The notes under the pieces are model-generated. The model was not told the DNA's origin and made no database searches. It was given only the letters and a program-made list of their open reading frames with translations. A DNA stretch of 64,000 nucleotides from Chitinophaga sp. LS1 (GTDB lineage Bacteria; Bacteroidota; Bacteroidia; Chitinophagales; Chitinophagaceae): NCBI RefSeq assembly GCF_034274695.1, contig NZ_CP128362.1:4652501-4716500 (forward strand), in the 5' to 3' direction. Both the position numbers and the translations under genes were made by a program. Below, one piece after another: positions 27,031 through 35,088 of this stretch. Numbering within the stretch: the stretch's first letter is position 1; each line of letters starts with the position of its first letter.

Positions 27031-27977
27031 ACAAAACTAACAATAGACCACAACGCCGCCCCTGCAATCAACACCCACAACACAACCCCCTGCACAAACG
27101 GCCTGATCCCCACTGCCCTCAACACATTCGCATTCAACCCACACCCAATCAAAAACAACGTCAGCGTCAACCCTGCCTTAGCAATATCTACCACATAATG
27201 ACCATATTCCTGCACAATAGGTATATACGTATTCAACACCATCGCCACTATAAAGAATCCTATAAACAAAGGTATCTTCACCTTCTTCTTATCAACAGAA
27301 CTCAACAAAGAAAGCGGGATGATCCATAACGCCCTCGCCAACTTTACCGTAGTTGCCACCTGCAGGGCGGTTGTTCCATACTTACTGGCAGCCCCTACTA
27401 CAGAACTGGTATCATGTATCGCAATCGCACTCCACAGTCCAAACTGTGTCTGCGTAAGATTTAACAAATGTCCAACAAAAGGAAAAAGAAAAAGCGCGAA
27501 AGAGTTTAAGATAAAGATCGTTCCCAGTGCCACGGATATCTGTTTTTCTTCAGCTTTGATAACAGGAGAAATCGCTGCTATCGCACTCCCTCCACAAATC
27601 GCCGTTCCCGCAGATATCAGGTAAGATATCTTTTTATCTATTTTTAACAATTTTCCAAGCAGCGTTCCGAATACTAATGTACCTGCAATAGACGCTATGG
27701 TAAACCACAACCCCTGACTCCCCGCATGCATGGCACTCGTTACATTCATCCCAAATCCCAATCCTACTACTGAGATCTGCAATAACAAATGGGTCGCCTT
27801 ATGATTTAAATGTAAATATGGATGCCCGACAAACTGGGCAATGACGAACCCCATCAATAACGCTACTGGCGGCGTGATGAGCGGTGTAAGACAGAATACG
27901 AATGCCAGCAGAAAAATGACTTCCCTTGTCGTAAGACTAACTGTCCGGTCTAAAAATGTTTTGTTCCCTGTTTCCAT
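27027..27977 (-). CDS. YeiH/UPF0324-family integral membrane protein (putative sulfate exporter family)
   Basis: The 316-residue protein has about ten hydrophobic segments. Family landmarks are ISAGTAICGGSAIAAISPVI (centre, signature of this family), SVALGTIFILNSFALFLFP, WSAIAIHDTSSVVGAAS and a C-terminal LIGCGLNANVLR. Members are often annotated as sulfate exporters, but evidence for the substrate is thin. It is monocistronic, with no linked LysR regulator. The start MET GNKTFLDRT at 27977 is the only good one. Confidence 0.88.
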   Translation of the reverse strand: METGNKTFLDRTVSLTTREVIFLLAFVFCLTPLITPPVALLMGFVIAQFVGHPYLHLNHKATHLLLQISVVGLGFGMNVTSAMHAGSQGLWFTIASIAGTLVFGTLLGKLLKIDKKISYLISAGTAICGGSAIAAISPVIKAEEKQISVALGTIFILNSFALFLFPFVGHLLNLTQTQFGLWSAIAIHDTSSVVGAASKYGTTALQVATTVKLARALWIIPLSLLSSVDKKKVKIPLFIGFFIVAMVLNTYIPIVQEYGHYVVDIAKAGLTLTLFLIGCGLNANVLRAVGIRPFVQGVVLWVLIAGAALWSIVSFV

Positions 27978-28053
27978 TTGCCCACAAATGTCCGGCGAAG
28001 TAATGGCAAATGAAAATCGAAAATGGTAATGGGTTATAACTTTATGTTATGCA

Positions 28054-28090
28054 AAAGGGGCGATAAAAAGACTCTTTTTATCACCCCTTT
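28054..28090. terminator. Terminator hairpin downstream of the hibernation factor gene
   Basis: AAAGGGGCGATAAAAAGA (28054-28071) pairs with TCTTTTTATCACCCCTTT (28073-28090) with one G-T pair. The stem is rich in A/T at the tip and G/C at the base. It serves the minus-strand gene ending at 28106 and could work both ways. Confidence 0.75.
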
Positions 28091-28105
28091 CTACTTAAAA
28101 AAACA

Positions 28106-28492
28106 CTATTTCACGACATCTTCCAATTCTACATCTTCATTGTTATCACTGTCCTCCTGCAGCAGCACATCCTGGATATTTGACTTATCCTGGTGCCTGT
28201 TGCCATCCTCTTTTCTACCCCTGACCTTCGCTATCTGTGCTTGCAGCACATCTACACACTCATTCACAGCAGGTTCAAAGTGAGGACTCACTTTCTTTAC
28301 AAAATGATCCTGACCGGGTACTTCCAGCCTGATCTCACAATAATTATTTTCAGGCGTACTATCCGGCCCTTTATATAATGTAACGTTTGCTCTTACGATT
28401 TTGTCTGTTTTTAACGTGTTCAGCTTTTCACGGATATATGACTCAAGTGCATTACTGGCTTTAAATCCGAGGGATTGAATAATAATATCCAT
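28106..28492 (-). CDS. hpf: Ribosome hibernation-promoting factor, short form (HPF/RaiA/YfiA family)
   Basis: At 128 residues this is the short HPF type. It opens MDIIIQSLGFKASNALESYIREKL, the beta-strand/helix start of the S30AE fold, continues with VTLYKGPD and EIRLEVPGQDHFVKK, and has the second helix VNECVDVLQAQIAKVRGR followed by an acidic tail (EEDSDNNEDVELEDV). It binds the 30S decoding region in stationary phase to store inactive ribosomes. The acidic tail is variable in the family. Confidence 0.9.
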   Translation of the reverse strand: MDIIIQSLGFKASNALESYIREKLNTLKTDKIVRANVTLYKGPDSTPENNYCEIRLEVPGQDHFVKKVSPHFEPAVNECVDVLQAQIAKVRGRKEDGNRHQDKSNIQDVLLQEDSDNNEDVELEDVVK

Positions 28493-28696
28493 AGTTCAAT
28501 ATTTTTAATGAAGTAACTACAGGAATTGTGCCAGATGAAATCAGGCAAGCAACTGATGCCGGTTAGAGCACTATCATAATCCGGTCCGCCGGTGAATGAC
28601 AATCTCAAAATGCAGGAGATGCAGTTCATCAATTATTTCATGTCATTCATGTAACGGCGGCGGGAAATAACCCGCGTTTTGCGTAACTTCAGATAG

Positions 28697-29794
28697 ATGC
28701 GTAACTGGTTCTACAAATACAAACTTTACCACATCCCCTTCTGGATGCTCTACCAGTTTATATGGTGGACAGTGGCTGTGGGCAACCCCATCAAAGCAGC
28801 GACCATCATCTTTACCACCACCATGTTTCCAAAGTATTTTACCTATGTATTCTGGGAAACATTGGCTGTGTATTTCAATTTATATTTTCTATTGCCTAAG
28901 TATTTTGAAAAGGGAAAATATACGACCTATGTCATTCTGCTGGTAGTGACGACGTTGTTAACAGCAGGATGTATCGTACCAGGGTATTACCTTACCGCTT
29001 CGCTGGCAGGTACGACTGTGAAGGAACTCTTTCATACAGATAGTTTCCTGAGCATTTTATTCGCCAATTCCCTGCCCAGCGCTATTGCTGCCATGACCCT
29101 GGCTATGAGCATCAAACTGGGTAGAAGCTGGCTGCAGACCAGGCGAAGAGAACAACTACTGGAAAAGGAGAAACTGGAAACCGAACTGAATTACCTCAAG
29201 TACCAGTTTAATCCCCATTTCCTCTTCAATACCATTAATTCCATCTTCTTCCTGATCCATAAGAACCCGGACATGGCCTCTGCCTCCCTGGCCAAATTCT
29301 CTGACCTGCTCAGGCACCAGTTGTACGAATGTAACGATAAGCAGATCCTGCTGAATAAAGAAATTGCTTACCTTGAAAATGGAATAGAACTGGAAAGACT
29401 GCGGCAGAACGCCAATGTAGAGGTCGATATCCAGTTGCCGGCCCTGTACGATGCCAGGCTGGGCATTGCCCCGTTTATATTGATGACCTTTGTAGAGAAT
29501 GCTTTTAAGCATGTATCAAAGCATGCTGATCAGCAAAACTGGGTGCAGATTGAGCTGCAGATAAACGGTCAGGAACTGCAATTGGCCGTGGCAAACAGCG
29601 TATCCGGTGCTGAAAGTGAAGAAGTCGTGCATTACGGAGGTATCGGATTGAAAAATGTACGGCGCCGGCTGGACCTGATGTATCCCGGTCAGTATAACCT
29701 GACAGTAAATAGCAATAGCACCACTTTTACCATATTACTTACTTTACAATTGTCCATATTGCAAAGTATGCCGATCATGCATAAAATAGCCTGA
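28697..29794 (+). CDS. LytS-type membrane sensor histidine kinase (His_kinase family)
   Basis: The 365-residue protein has four membrane segments in residues 10-140, a coiled coil (about 148-165), and the His_kinase domain with the phosphorylated His174 in QFNPHFLFNTINSIF, then FSDLLRHQLYE and an ATPase region (PFILMTFVENAFKH, GGIGLKNVRRRLDLMY). It lacks a recognisable sensory domain, so the membrane part is the likely sensor. The response regulator gene begins 5 bases downstream, making a classic Bacteroidota LytS/LytR pair. Confidence 0.92.
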   Translation: MRNWFYKYKLYHIPFWMLYQFIWWTVAVGNPIKAATIIFTTTMFPKYFTYVFWETLAVYFNLYFLLPKYFEKGKYTTYVILLVVTTLLTAGCIVPGYYLTASLAGTTVKELFHTDSFLSILFANSLPSAIAAMTLAMSIKLGRSWLQTRRREQLLEKEKLETELNYLKYQFNPHFLFNTINSIFFLIHKNPDMASASLAKFSDLLRHQLYECNDKQILLNKEIAYLENGIELERLRQNANVEVDIQLPALYDARLGIAPFILMTFVENAFKHVSKHADQQNWVQIELQINGQELQLAVANSVSGAESEEVVHYGGIGLKNVRRRLDLMYPGQYNLTVNSNSTTFTILLTLQLSILQSMPIMHKIA

Positions 29795-29799
29795 AAACG

Positions 29800-30531
29800 A
29801 TGATAAACTGTGTAATCATAGATGATGAACCCCTGGCCCGCGAAGGGATGGCGGACTATGTGAAAGAAATCGATTTTCTGCACCTGATCGATACCTGCGA
29901 AAACCCGGTAGCGCTCATGAAACTGATGGATCAGCATCCCGTAGACCTGATTTTCCTGGATATCCAGATGCCAAAGATGAACGGCATCGATTTTCTGAAG
30001 ATCATCCAGAAGCCACCTATGGTGATTATCACAACGGCCTATCCTAGCTATGCGCTGGAAGGATTTCAGCTGAATGTAATGGACTACCTGCTAAAACCTA
30101 TCACTTTTGACCGTTTTTTTAAGGCCGTAAGCAAAGCGAGGGAATACCACCAGCTCGTAAACAGACCTACGGTACAGAAGGCCGAGGTTGCTACTGATTA
30201 TTGCTTTATCAAGTGCGGCAGCAAGTATGAAAAGATCCATTTTGAGGATATTTTGTATGTAGAAGGCATGCAAAACTATATCACCATTTATACCGTGAAA
30301 GGGAAGTATGTAACGTTACTCTACCTGAAAAACCTGGAACAAAATCTCGATAGCAATGCATTTATCCGGGTGCACAAATCTTACATTGTGGCCATTGATA
30401 AAATTGAGGCGATAGAAGGGAATGAGATCTTTATTCAGCAACACAGGATCCCTATCAGCAGAAATTACAGGGAACAGGTGATTGAACAGGTGGTGTCAAA
30501 TAAATTGTGGGATAAGATCCGTTTTTCGTAA
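29800..30531 (+). CDS. LytTR-family response regulator
   Basis: The 243-residue protein has a receiver domain (1-120) with the acidic pocket IIDDEP, phospho-acceptor Asp54 in FLDIQMPKMNG and Lys in LLKPI. A LytTR DNA-binding domain follows (about 140-240, FIKCGSKYEKIHFEDILYVE, then FIRVHKSYIV). LytTR proteins bind paired direct repeats upstream of targets; I could not identify such sites with confidence here. It is partner to the kinase just upstream. Confidence 0.93.
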   Translation: MINCVIIDDEPLAREGMADYVKEIDFLHLIDTCENPVALMKLMDQHPVDLIFLDIQMPKMNGIDFLKIIQKPPMVIITTAYPSYALEGFQLNVMDYLLKPITFDRFFKAVSKAREYHQLVNRPTVQKAEVATDYCFIKCGSKYEKIHFEDILYVEGMQNYITIYTVKGKYVTLLYLKNLEQNLDSNAFIRVHKSYIVAIDKIEAIEGNEIFIQQHRIPISRNYREQVIEQVVSNKLWDKIRFS

Positions 30532-30571
30532 AATGTTAGTGCAATTACTCCATACGAATCAGGAACTACTA

Positions 30572-30972
30572 TGGATCGCAAAGGTGTAAACCTGACTCCA
30601 TCACTGCAAAGATGTAAACCTGACTTCATGACCGCAAAGGTGCAAACCTGACTCCATCACTGCAAAGATGTAAACCTGACTTCATGACCGCAAAGGTGCA
30701 AACCTGACTCCATGACTGCAAAGGTGTAAACCTGACTCCATCACTGCAAAGGTGCAAACCTGACTCCATCACTGCAAAGGTGCAAACCTGACTCCATGAC
30801 TGCAAAGGTGTAAACCAGACTTCATCACTGCAAAGATGTAAACCTGACTTCATGACCGCAAAGATGCAAACCAGACTCCATGACTGCAAAGATGTAAACC
30901 TGACTCCATGACCGCAAAGGTGCAAACCAGACTCCATCACTGCAAAGATGTAAACCTGACTTCATGATCGCC
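30572..30972. repeat. 30-bp minisatellite, about 13 copies
   Basis: A 30-bp unit (TGCAAAG[AG]TG[TC]AAACC, then [TA]GACT[TC]CAT[CG]AC) repeats head to tail. Variation is limited to a few positions, and two-unit blocks recur, suggesting expansion by larger duplications. Because 30 is a multiple of three, a 104-codon frame stays open on the minus strand, but it has no gene character. The array lies 40 bases after the response regulator stop. The 212 bases from 30973 to the next start are unique, with no clear feature. Confidence 0.9.
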
Positions 30973-31184
30973 GGGAATAACCCATTCTAAAAACCTGGTC
31001 AATAGGACAAATCTTTATGACAGGCATTCATTTCTGCGCATTCCGGAACCTGCTATACCCTTACTGGCAGAGCTTGTGCCAGATATTCCAGTTTCTACTA
31101 ATGAATCATAAAATGTGATACATCCAAACTGAACATTGCATCAGGCATATTGTTTGGTAATAATAAGCGACTTAACTTAGTTGA

Positions 31185-32342
31185 ATGCCTGAAAGAATTG
31201 AAAGTTTTGCAAGAGACATTGAGAAAGTACAACAGATTGCTATCGTACCATCCCTGTTGGAAGTGATTTGCCGTACAACCGGTATGGGGTTTTCTGCAAT
31301 TGCCCGTGTTACAAAGGATAGGTGGATTGCCTGTGGGGTAAGAGATGAAATTAATTTCGGTCTGGTACCCGGTGGTGAACTGGAAGTGGGCACTACCATC
31401 TGTGACGAAATCAGGGATAGCGGAAAGGCCGTGGTAATAGACCATGTAGCAGAAGATCCCTTGTATCGCAATCACCATACCCCTAGAATGTATGGCATAC
31501 AGAGTTATATCTCAGTACCTATCATCCTGAAAAATGGTGAGTTTTTCGGTACCCTCTGTGCCATCGATCCCCGCCCGGCAAAATTAATAGAACCTAAAAT
31601 AGTCAATATGTTCCAGCTCTATGCTGAGCTGCTGGCATTTCATTTGCAAAGCCAGGAAACCATACTTGAAATGAGCAAACAACTCAAGGAAAGTATCGAA
31701 GAGAACAAACAATACCAGTTTATTTCCCATCATAATTTACAGGAACCTTTGCGCAAGCTCCGTTTATTCAGTGATATCCTGATTGATGCGGTGGATAAGA
31801 ATATGGTAGATAAAGCAAAGGAATATGCTGTGCGGATTAATAACAATGCACAGCGGGTATCCATGATGATCCGTGACCTGTCAGAATATTCCGGTTTGAA
31901 TGATAGCAAGATCCTGTATGAATCCGTGGATCTGGATAAGGTGGTGCGTGATGTTTGTATACAACTATCCGTTCAGGGGGCTGTGACAATCGGGCCGCTC
32001 CCTGTAATTTCAGGGATTAATTCCCAGATTGAACAGCTATTTTACCACCTGATCCACAACGCAGTGAAGTTTGTTGCCCGTGAGCGGCCTTTGCAAATTG
32101 ACATCAGCGGAGAGGAAGTAGTACTGAAAAAACGCTATATAGCTATCAGGGTGGCAGATAATGGAACGGGGATTGAAAAACAGGACATGGAAAAGGTCTT
32201 CGACATCTTTTCACATATGCAATCCGGCGTAGGACTGGCTTATTGCAGGAAGATCGTCCGCAATCACGGTGGTGACATCCAGATAGATTCCACACCGGGA
32301 GTAGGAACGACCTTCACACTATTATTACCTTTGGAGAATTAG
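31185..32342 (+). CDS. GAF-domain sensor histidine kinase
   Basis: This 385-residue soluble kinase has a GAF domain (about 20-165; RWIACGVRDEINFGLVPGGE, then GIQSYISVPIILKNGEFFGTLCAI), a short coiled coil, a dimerisation/phosphoacceptor helix pair with FISHHNLQEPLRKLRLF (about 185), and a HATPase domain (HLIHNAVKFV, VADNGTGIEKQDMEKVFDIF, GVGLAYCRKIVRNHGG). The GAF resembles those before phytochrome-type kinases, but I see no PAS or PHY part and no firm chromophore cysteine. No adjacent response regulator is present, so the partner is elsewhere. It meets the next gene tail to tail with a four-base overlap. Confidence 0.88.
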   Translation: MPERIESFARDIEKVQQIAIVPSLLEVICRTTGMGFSAIARVTKDRWIACGVRDEINFGLVPGGELEVGTTICDEIRDSGKAVVIDHVAEDPLYRNHHTPRMYGIQSYISVPIILKNGEFFGTLCAIDPRPAKLIEPKIVNMFQLYAELLAFHLQSQETILEMSKQLKESIEENKQYQFISHHNLQEPLRKLRLFSDILIDAVDKNMVDKAKEYAVRINNNAQRVSMMIRDLSEYSGLNDSKILYESVDLDKVVRDVCIQLSVQGAVTIGPLPVISGINSQIEQLFYHLIHNAVKFVARERPLQIDISGEEVVLKKRYIAIRVADNGTGIEKQDMEKVFDIFSHMQSGVGLAYCRKIVRNHGGDIQIDSTPGVGTTFTLLLPLEN

Positions 32343-32941
32343 AAATTAAAGAGGACGTGGTAGCTGATGATGTTATGATCTTCACCCGTTATACCCAACA
32401 GATAACCTGCACCTAGTTCTATGTTTTTCCTTCTGTATGTCCTGCCTACAGCCAATCTGATACCTGCACTGAACGCGGCGCCCGTAGAGAAGGGTGAGCT
32501 GGTACCAATACTTTTGGTTTCGTTGAACTGGTAAACTTCATGATAATAACGCAGCTGTACACCATAGCCTGCACCCACAAAAAAACCGAACCGGGCAGGT
32601 GCCTTCTGGGATGAACCCGCACCATAGGCAAAGTTGAATAGTACTGGCAGTTGTACGATCACGCTTTGCCAATCGTCTATAACGATTGTATCATTTGAAT
32701 TCTGAGAGAAATAAGTAGACGCATAACCCACCCGGAAAGGTGCCGTAATGGATAAAGCATATTTCCTGGTTTCCAGGAATGTCACTCCCGGTGTATAGGC
32801 AATTCCAATGTAAGGATTGTTGCCAGAATAATTAGTTTCGTCATGTAATATGCTTATCCCCAATCCATTGGTAAAATGTTGGGAATGGCAGGTTAAAAAT
32901 GCGGTTACGCAGAAAAGGGATATAAGAAGACTTTTTTTCAT
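32339..32941 (-). CDS. Small outer membrane beta-barrel protein
   Basis: The 200-residue protein has a signal peptide (SLFCVTAFLTCHSQ) and alternating hydrophobic/polar strands (IGIAYTPGVTFLETRKYALSI, FGFFVGAGYGVQLRYYHEVY, IELGAGYLLGI) ending in an aromatic residue (VLFNF). This is the pattern of eight-stranded OmpA/OmpW-size barrels. No ligand or enzyme motif is visible. Confidence 0.75.
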   Translation of the reverse strand: MKKSLLISLFCVTAFLTCHSQHFTNGLGISILHDETNYSGNNPYIGIAYTPGVTFLETRKYALSITAPFRVGYASTYFSQNSNDTIVIDDWQSVIVQLPVLFNFAYGAGSSQKAPARFGFFVGAGYGVQLRYYHEVYQFNETKSIGTSSPFSTGAAFSAGIRLAVGRTYRRKNIELGAGYLLGITGEDHNIISYHVLFNF

Positions 32942-33036
32942 AGGATCTATTGATTTACAAATGTATAAAATAAATATCTATTGGTTTTGTCCAATTCAGA
33001 AACCCCCGTTTGTTATAAGGGCAAAATCTCAAAATC

Positions 33037-33513
33037 ATGAAAAATAGACTGAACTATTTTAAGGGAGCCAACAATCCCCTGCAAGCTTTAAGTGGTTTTG
33101 CCCCCTATCTGGCAAAATCTCCACTTGACAAATCCTTATTAGAATTGATTTATTTTCGGGTATCGCAAATTAACAGTTGCGCCTTCTGTCTGGATATGCA
33201 TACAAAAGAACTGCGTGCTATGGGTGAAGAAGAACATCGTCTGTATGTAATGGATGCATGGAGAGAAGCCCCTTTTTATTCAGACAGAGAGCGGGCGGCC
33301 CTGGCTTTTGCAGAAGCCCTCACCAAAGTGAGCACAGGTAATGTATCTGATGAAGTATATAACGCCGCTGCTGCACAGTTTTCAGAAGGAGAACTGGTAG
33401 ACCTGGCCATTGCTATTGTGGCGATTAATGGTTACAACCGTTTGAACATCGCATTTGGTTCACCCATGCCGGTAGGCACTTATAAAGTCGGCCAGTTCGC
33501 CGAAAAAAATTAA
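33037..33513 (+). CDS. Carboxymuconolactone decarboxylase/AhpD-like alkylhydroperoxidase
   Basis: The 158-residue protein carries the AhpD active-site pattern: LLELIYFRVSQINSCAFCLDMHTKEL with the CxxC pair (Cys-Ala-Phe-Cys) and nearby His, and DLAIAIVAINGYNRLNIAFG at the C-terminus. The redox-active cysteines support peroxide reduction or general thiol redox chemistry. It leads the 33037-35088 operon, four bases before the YCII gene. Confidence 0.88.
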   Translation: MKNRLNYFKGANNPLQALSGFAPYLAKSPLDKSLLELIYFRVSQINSCAFCLDMHTKELRAMGEEEHRLYVMDAWREAPFYSDRERAALAFAEALTKVSTGNVSDEVYNAAAAQFSEGELVDLAIAIVAINGYNRLNIAFGSPMPVGTYKVGQFAEKN

Positions 33514-33517
33514 TGTT

Positions 33518-33868
33518 ATGAATGAGTTCTTATTGATCTTCAGAAAAGACAATTCTAAAGAAGCACAACCTTCTCCCTCAGCATTACAGGCGAGTATCAA
33601 GCCCTGGCAGGAATGGCTGGGTAAACTGGATGCCGAAGGCGCCCTGGTAAGTCATGGCAACCGCCTCAGACCCGAAGGTGCTGTGATCAAAGCGGGTAAG
33701 ATCGTTACAGACGGACCATATCCGGATATCAAGGAATCCATTGGTGGATTTGTGATCATCAAGGCCATAGATCTGGCGGCTGCCACTGAGATCGGGAAAG
33801 ACTGCCCGGTTTTAGATGCCCCCTGGAACGGATTTGTGGAAGTACGTATGCTCTCCAAAGAAGTGTGA
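33518..33868 (+). CDS. YCII-related (DGPF-domain) protein
   Basis: The 116-residue protein is a ferredoxin-like YCII domain: EFLLIFRKDN at the start, WQEWLGKLDAEGALVSHGNRL, then VTDGPYPDIKESIGGFVIIKA, where DGPY(P/F) is the family signature. DGPF proteins are small proteins of unclear biochemical role that go with ECF42 sigma factors. Its stop overlaps the ATG of the downstream sigma gene by one base. Confidence 0.9.
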   Translation: MNEFLLIFRKDNSKEAQPSPSALQASIKPWQEWLGKLDAEGALVSHGNRLRPEGAVIKAGKIVTDGPYPDIKESIGGFVIIKAIDLAAATEIGKDCPVLDAPWNGFVEVRMLSKEV

Positions 33869-35088
33869 TGGAAGATCAGGAGCTGCTCCCATATTTATTC
33901 AGGACAGAGTACAGGAAGATCATTGCTGTACTCTGTCAGCTATTTGGTATTGCACACATTGAAACGGCTGAAGACATTGTGAGTGATACTTTCCTCTCTG
34001 CCACGGAATTGTGGAGTGAGCAGGGGCTTCCCCCAAACCCTGTGGCATGGCTGTATACCGTGGCCAGGCGCAAAACGCTGAACCATATAAAAAGAGATGC
34101 GTTATTTGCAAAGAAGATAAGTCCGGAGATCAGGAATGCAAGTCAGGATATAACAGAGATGGATATTGATCTGTCAGATCAAAGTATTCATGATAGTCAG
34201 CTGGCAATGATTTTCACAGTTTGTAACCCGGGTATTCCCGAGGAATCGCAGGTAGCGCTGGCATTGAACCTGTTGTGTGGCTTTGGCGCACAGGAGATAG
34301 CGGATGCGTTTCTCACCAATAAAGATGTCATTTACAAAAGACTGCAAAGGGCTAAGGACAAGCTGAAAGCAGATCATATTGCTATCACCGCTCCTTCCGC
34401 CGAAGCAGTGCATCACCGTTTGGATACGGTGTTGACTACATTATACCTGTTATTCAGCGAAGGGTATTATTCTACCTCGCAGAATACCACCTTACGGAAA
34501 GACCTTTGTCTGGAGGCGATGCGGCTCACTTATTTACTGGCTTCGCATGTGCCCACAGCTGTGCCTGCGGTGTATGCATTGTTGTCACTAATGTGTTTTC
34601 ATGCATCGCGGTTCGAAGCAAGAGCGGATCAGCAGGGAGAGATGATCTTATATGAAGATCAGGATACGAACTTGTGGGACCACGAGCTGATTGCGAGAGG
34701 AACGTATTATTTGAACCAGGGTGCAACGGGCAATGTATTGACCAAATATCATTTAGAAGCAGGCATTGCTTACTGGCATACGCACAAGGCAGATAGCAGG
34801 GAGAAATGGGAACAGATATTACATTTATACGATCAGCTGGTATTGATGGAACCTTCTCCTATTGCTGCGCTGAACAGGATCTTCGCATTGGCGAAGGTAA
34901 TGGGCAATGCAACAGCGATAGAAGCTGCTGCATTGTTACCATTGAAGGATAATCATTTTTATTATGCCTTGTTAGGACATTTATATACACCACTGGATCG
35001 TACACAGGCCATGGTGCATTTCCGGAAAGCCTTGTCACTGGCCATCACTGCGGCTGACAAGGAGGCTATCAGAAAGCAGATGCTGTAG
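33868..35088 (+). CDS. ECF42-type RNA polymerase sigma factor with long C-terminal domain
   Basis: The ATG at 33868 gives 406 residues. Residues 1-170 are the sigma core (HIETAEDIVSDTFLSATELW, PVAWLYTVARRKTLNHIKRD, then a region 4 with GAQEIADAFLTNKDVIYKRLQRAKDKL). The C-terminal 230 residues form the helical, TPR-like extension of ECF42 factors (TTLYLLFSEGYYSTSQ, RADQQGEMILYEDQDTNLWD). ECF42 factors lack a classic anti-sigma factor and lie beside DGPF genes, as here. Its end overlaps the convergent phosphatase gene by 54 bases. Confidence 0.9.
   Translation: MEDQELLPYLFRTEYRKIIAVLCQLFGIAHIETAEDIVSDTFLSATELWSEQGLPPNPVAWLYTVARRKTLNHIKRDALFAKKISPEIRNASQDITEMDIDLSDQSIHDSQLAMIFTVCNPGIPEESQVALALNLLCGFGAQEIADAFLTNKDVIYKRLQRAKDKLKADHIAITAPSAEAVHHRLDTVLTTLYLLFSEGYYSTSQNTTLRKDLCLEAMRLTYLLASHVPTAVPAVYALLSLMCFHASRFEARADQQGEMILYEDQDTNLWDHELIARGTYYLNQGATGNVLTKYHLEAGIAYWHTHKADSREKWEQILHLYDQLVLMEPSPIAALNRIFALAKVMGNATAIEAAALLPLKDNHFYYALLGHLYTPLDRTQAMVHFRKALSLAITAADKEAIRKQML

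Noticed and set aside
30626..30940. 104-codon minus-strand open frame
   Set aside because: It is open only because the 30-bp unit is a multiple of three; the product is a pure repeat with no leader, and neighbours give no support.
30572..30972. CRISPR array candidate (regular 30-bp repeats)
   Set aside because: Units are contiguous without spacers; variation is by point change only.
31098..31478. 126-codon minus-strand open frame
   Set aside because: It overlaps the GAF domain of the histidine kinase on the other strand and has no recognisable features.
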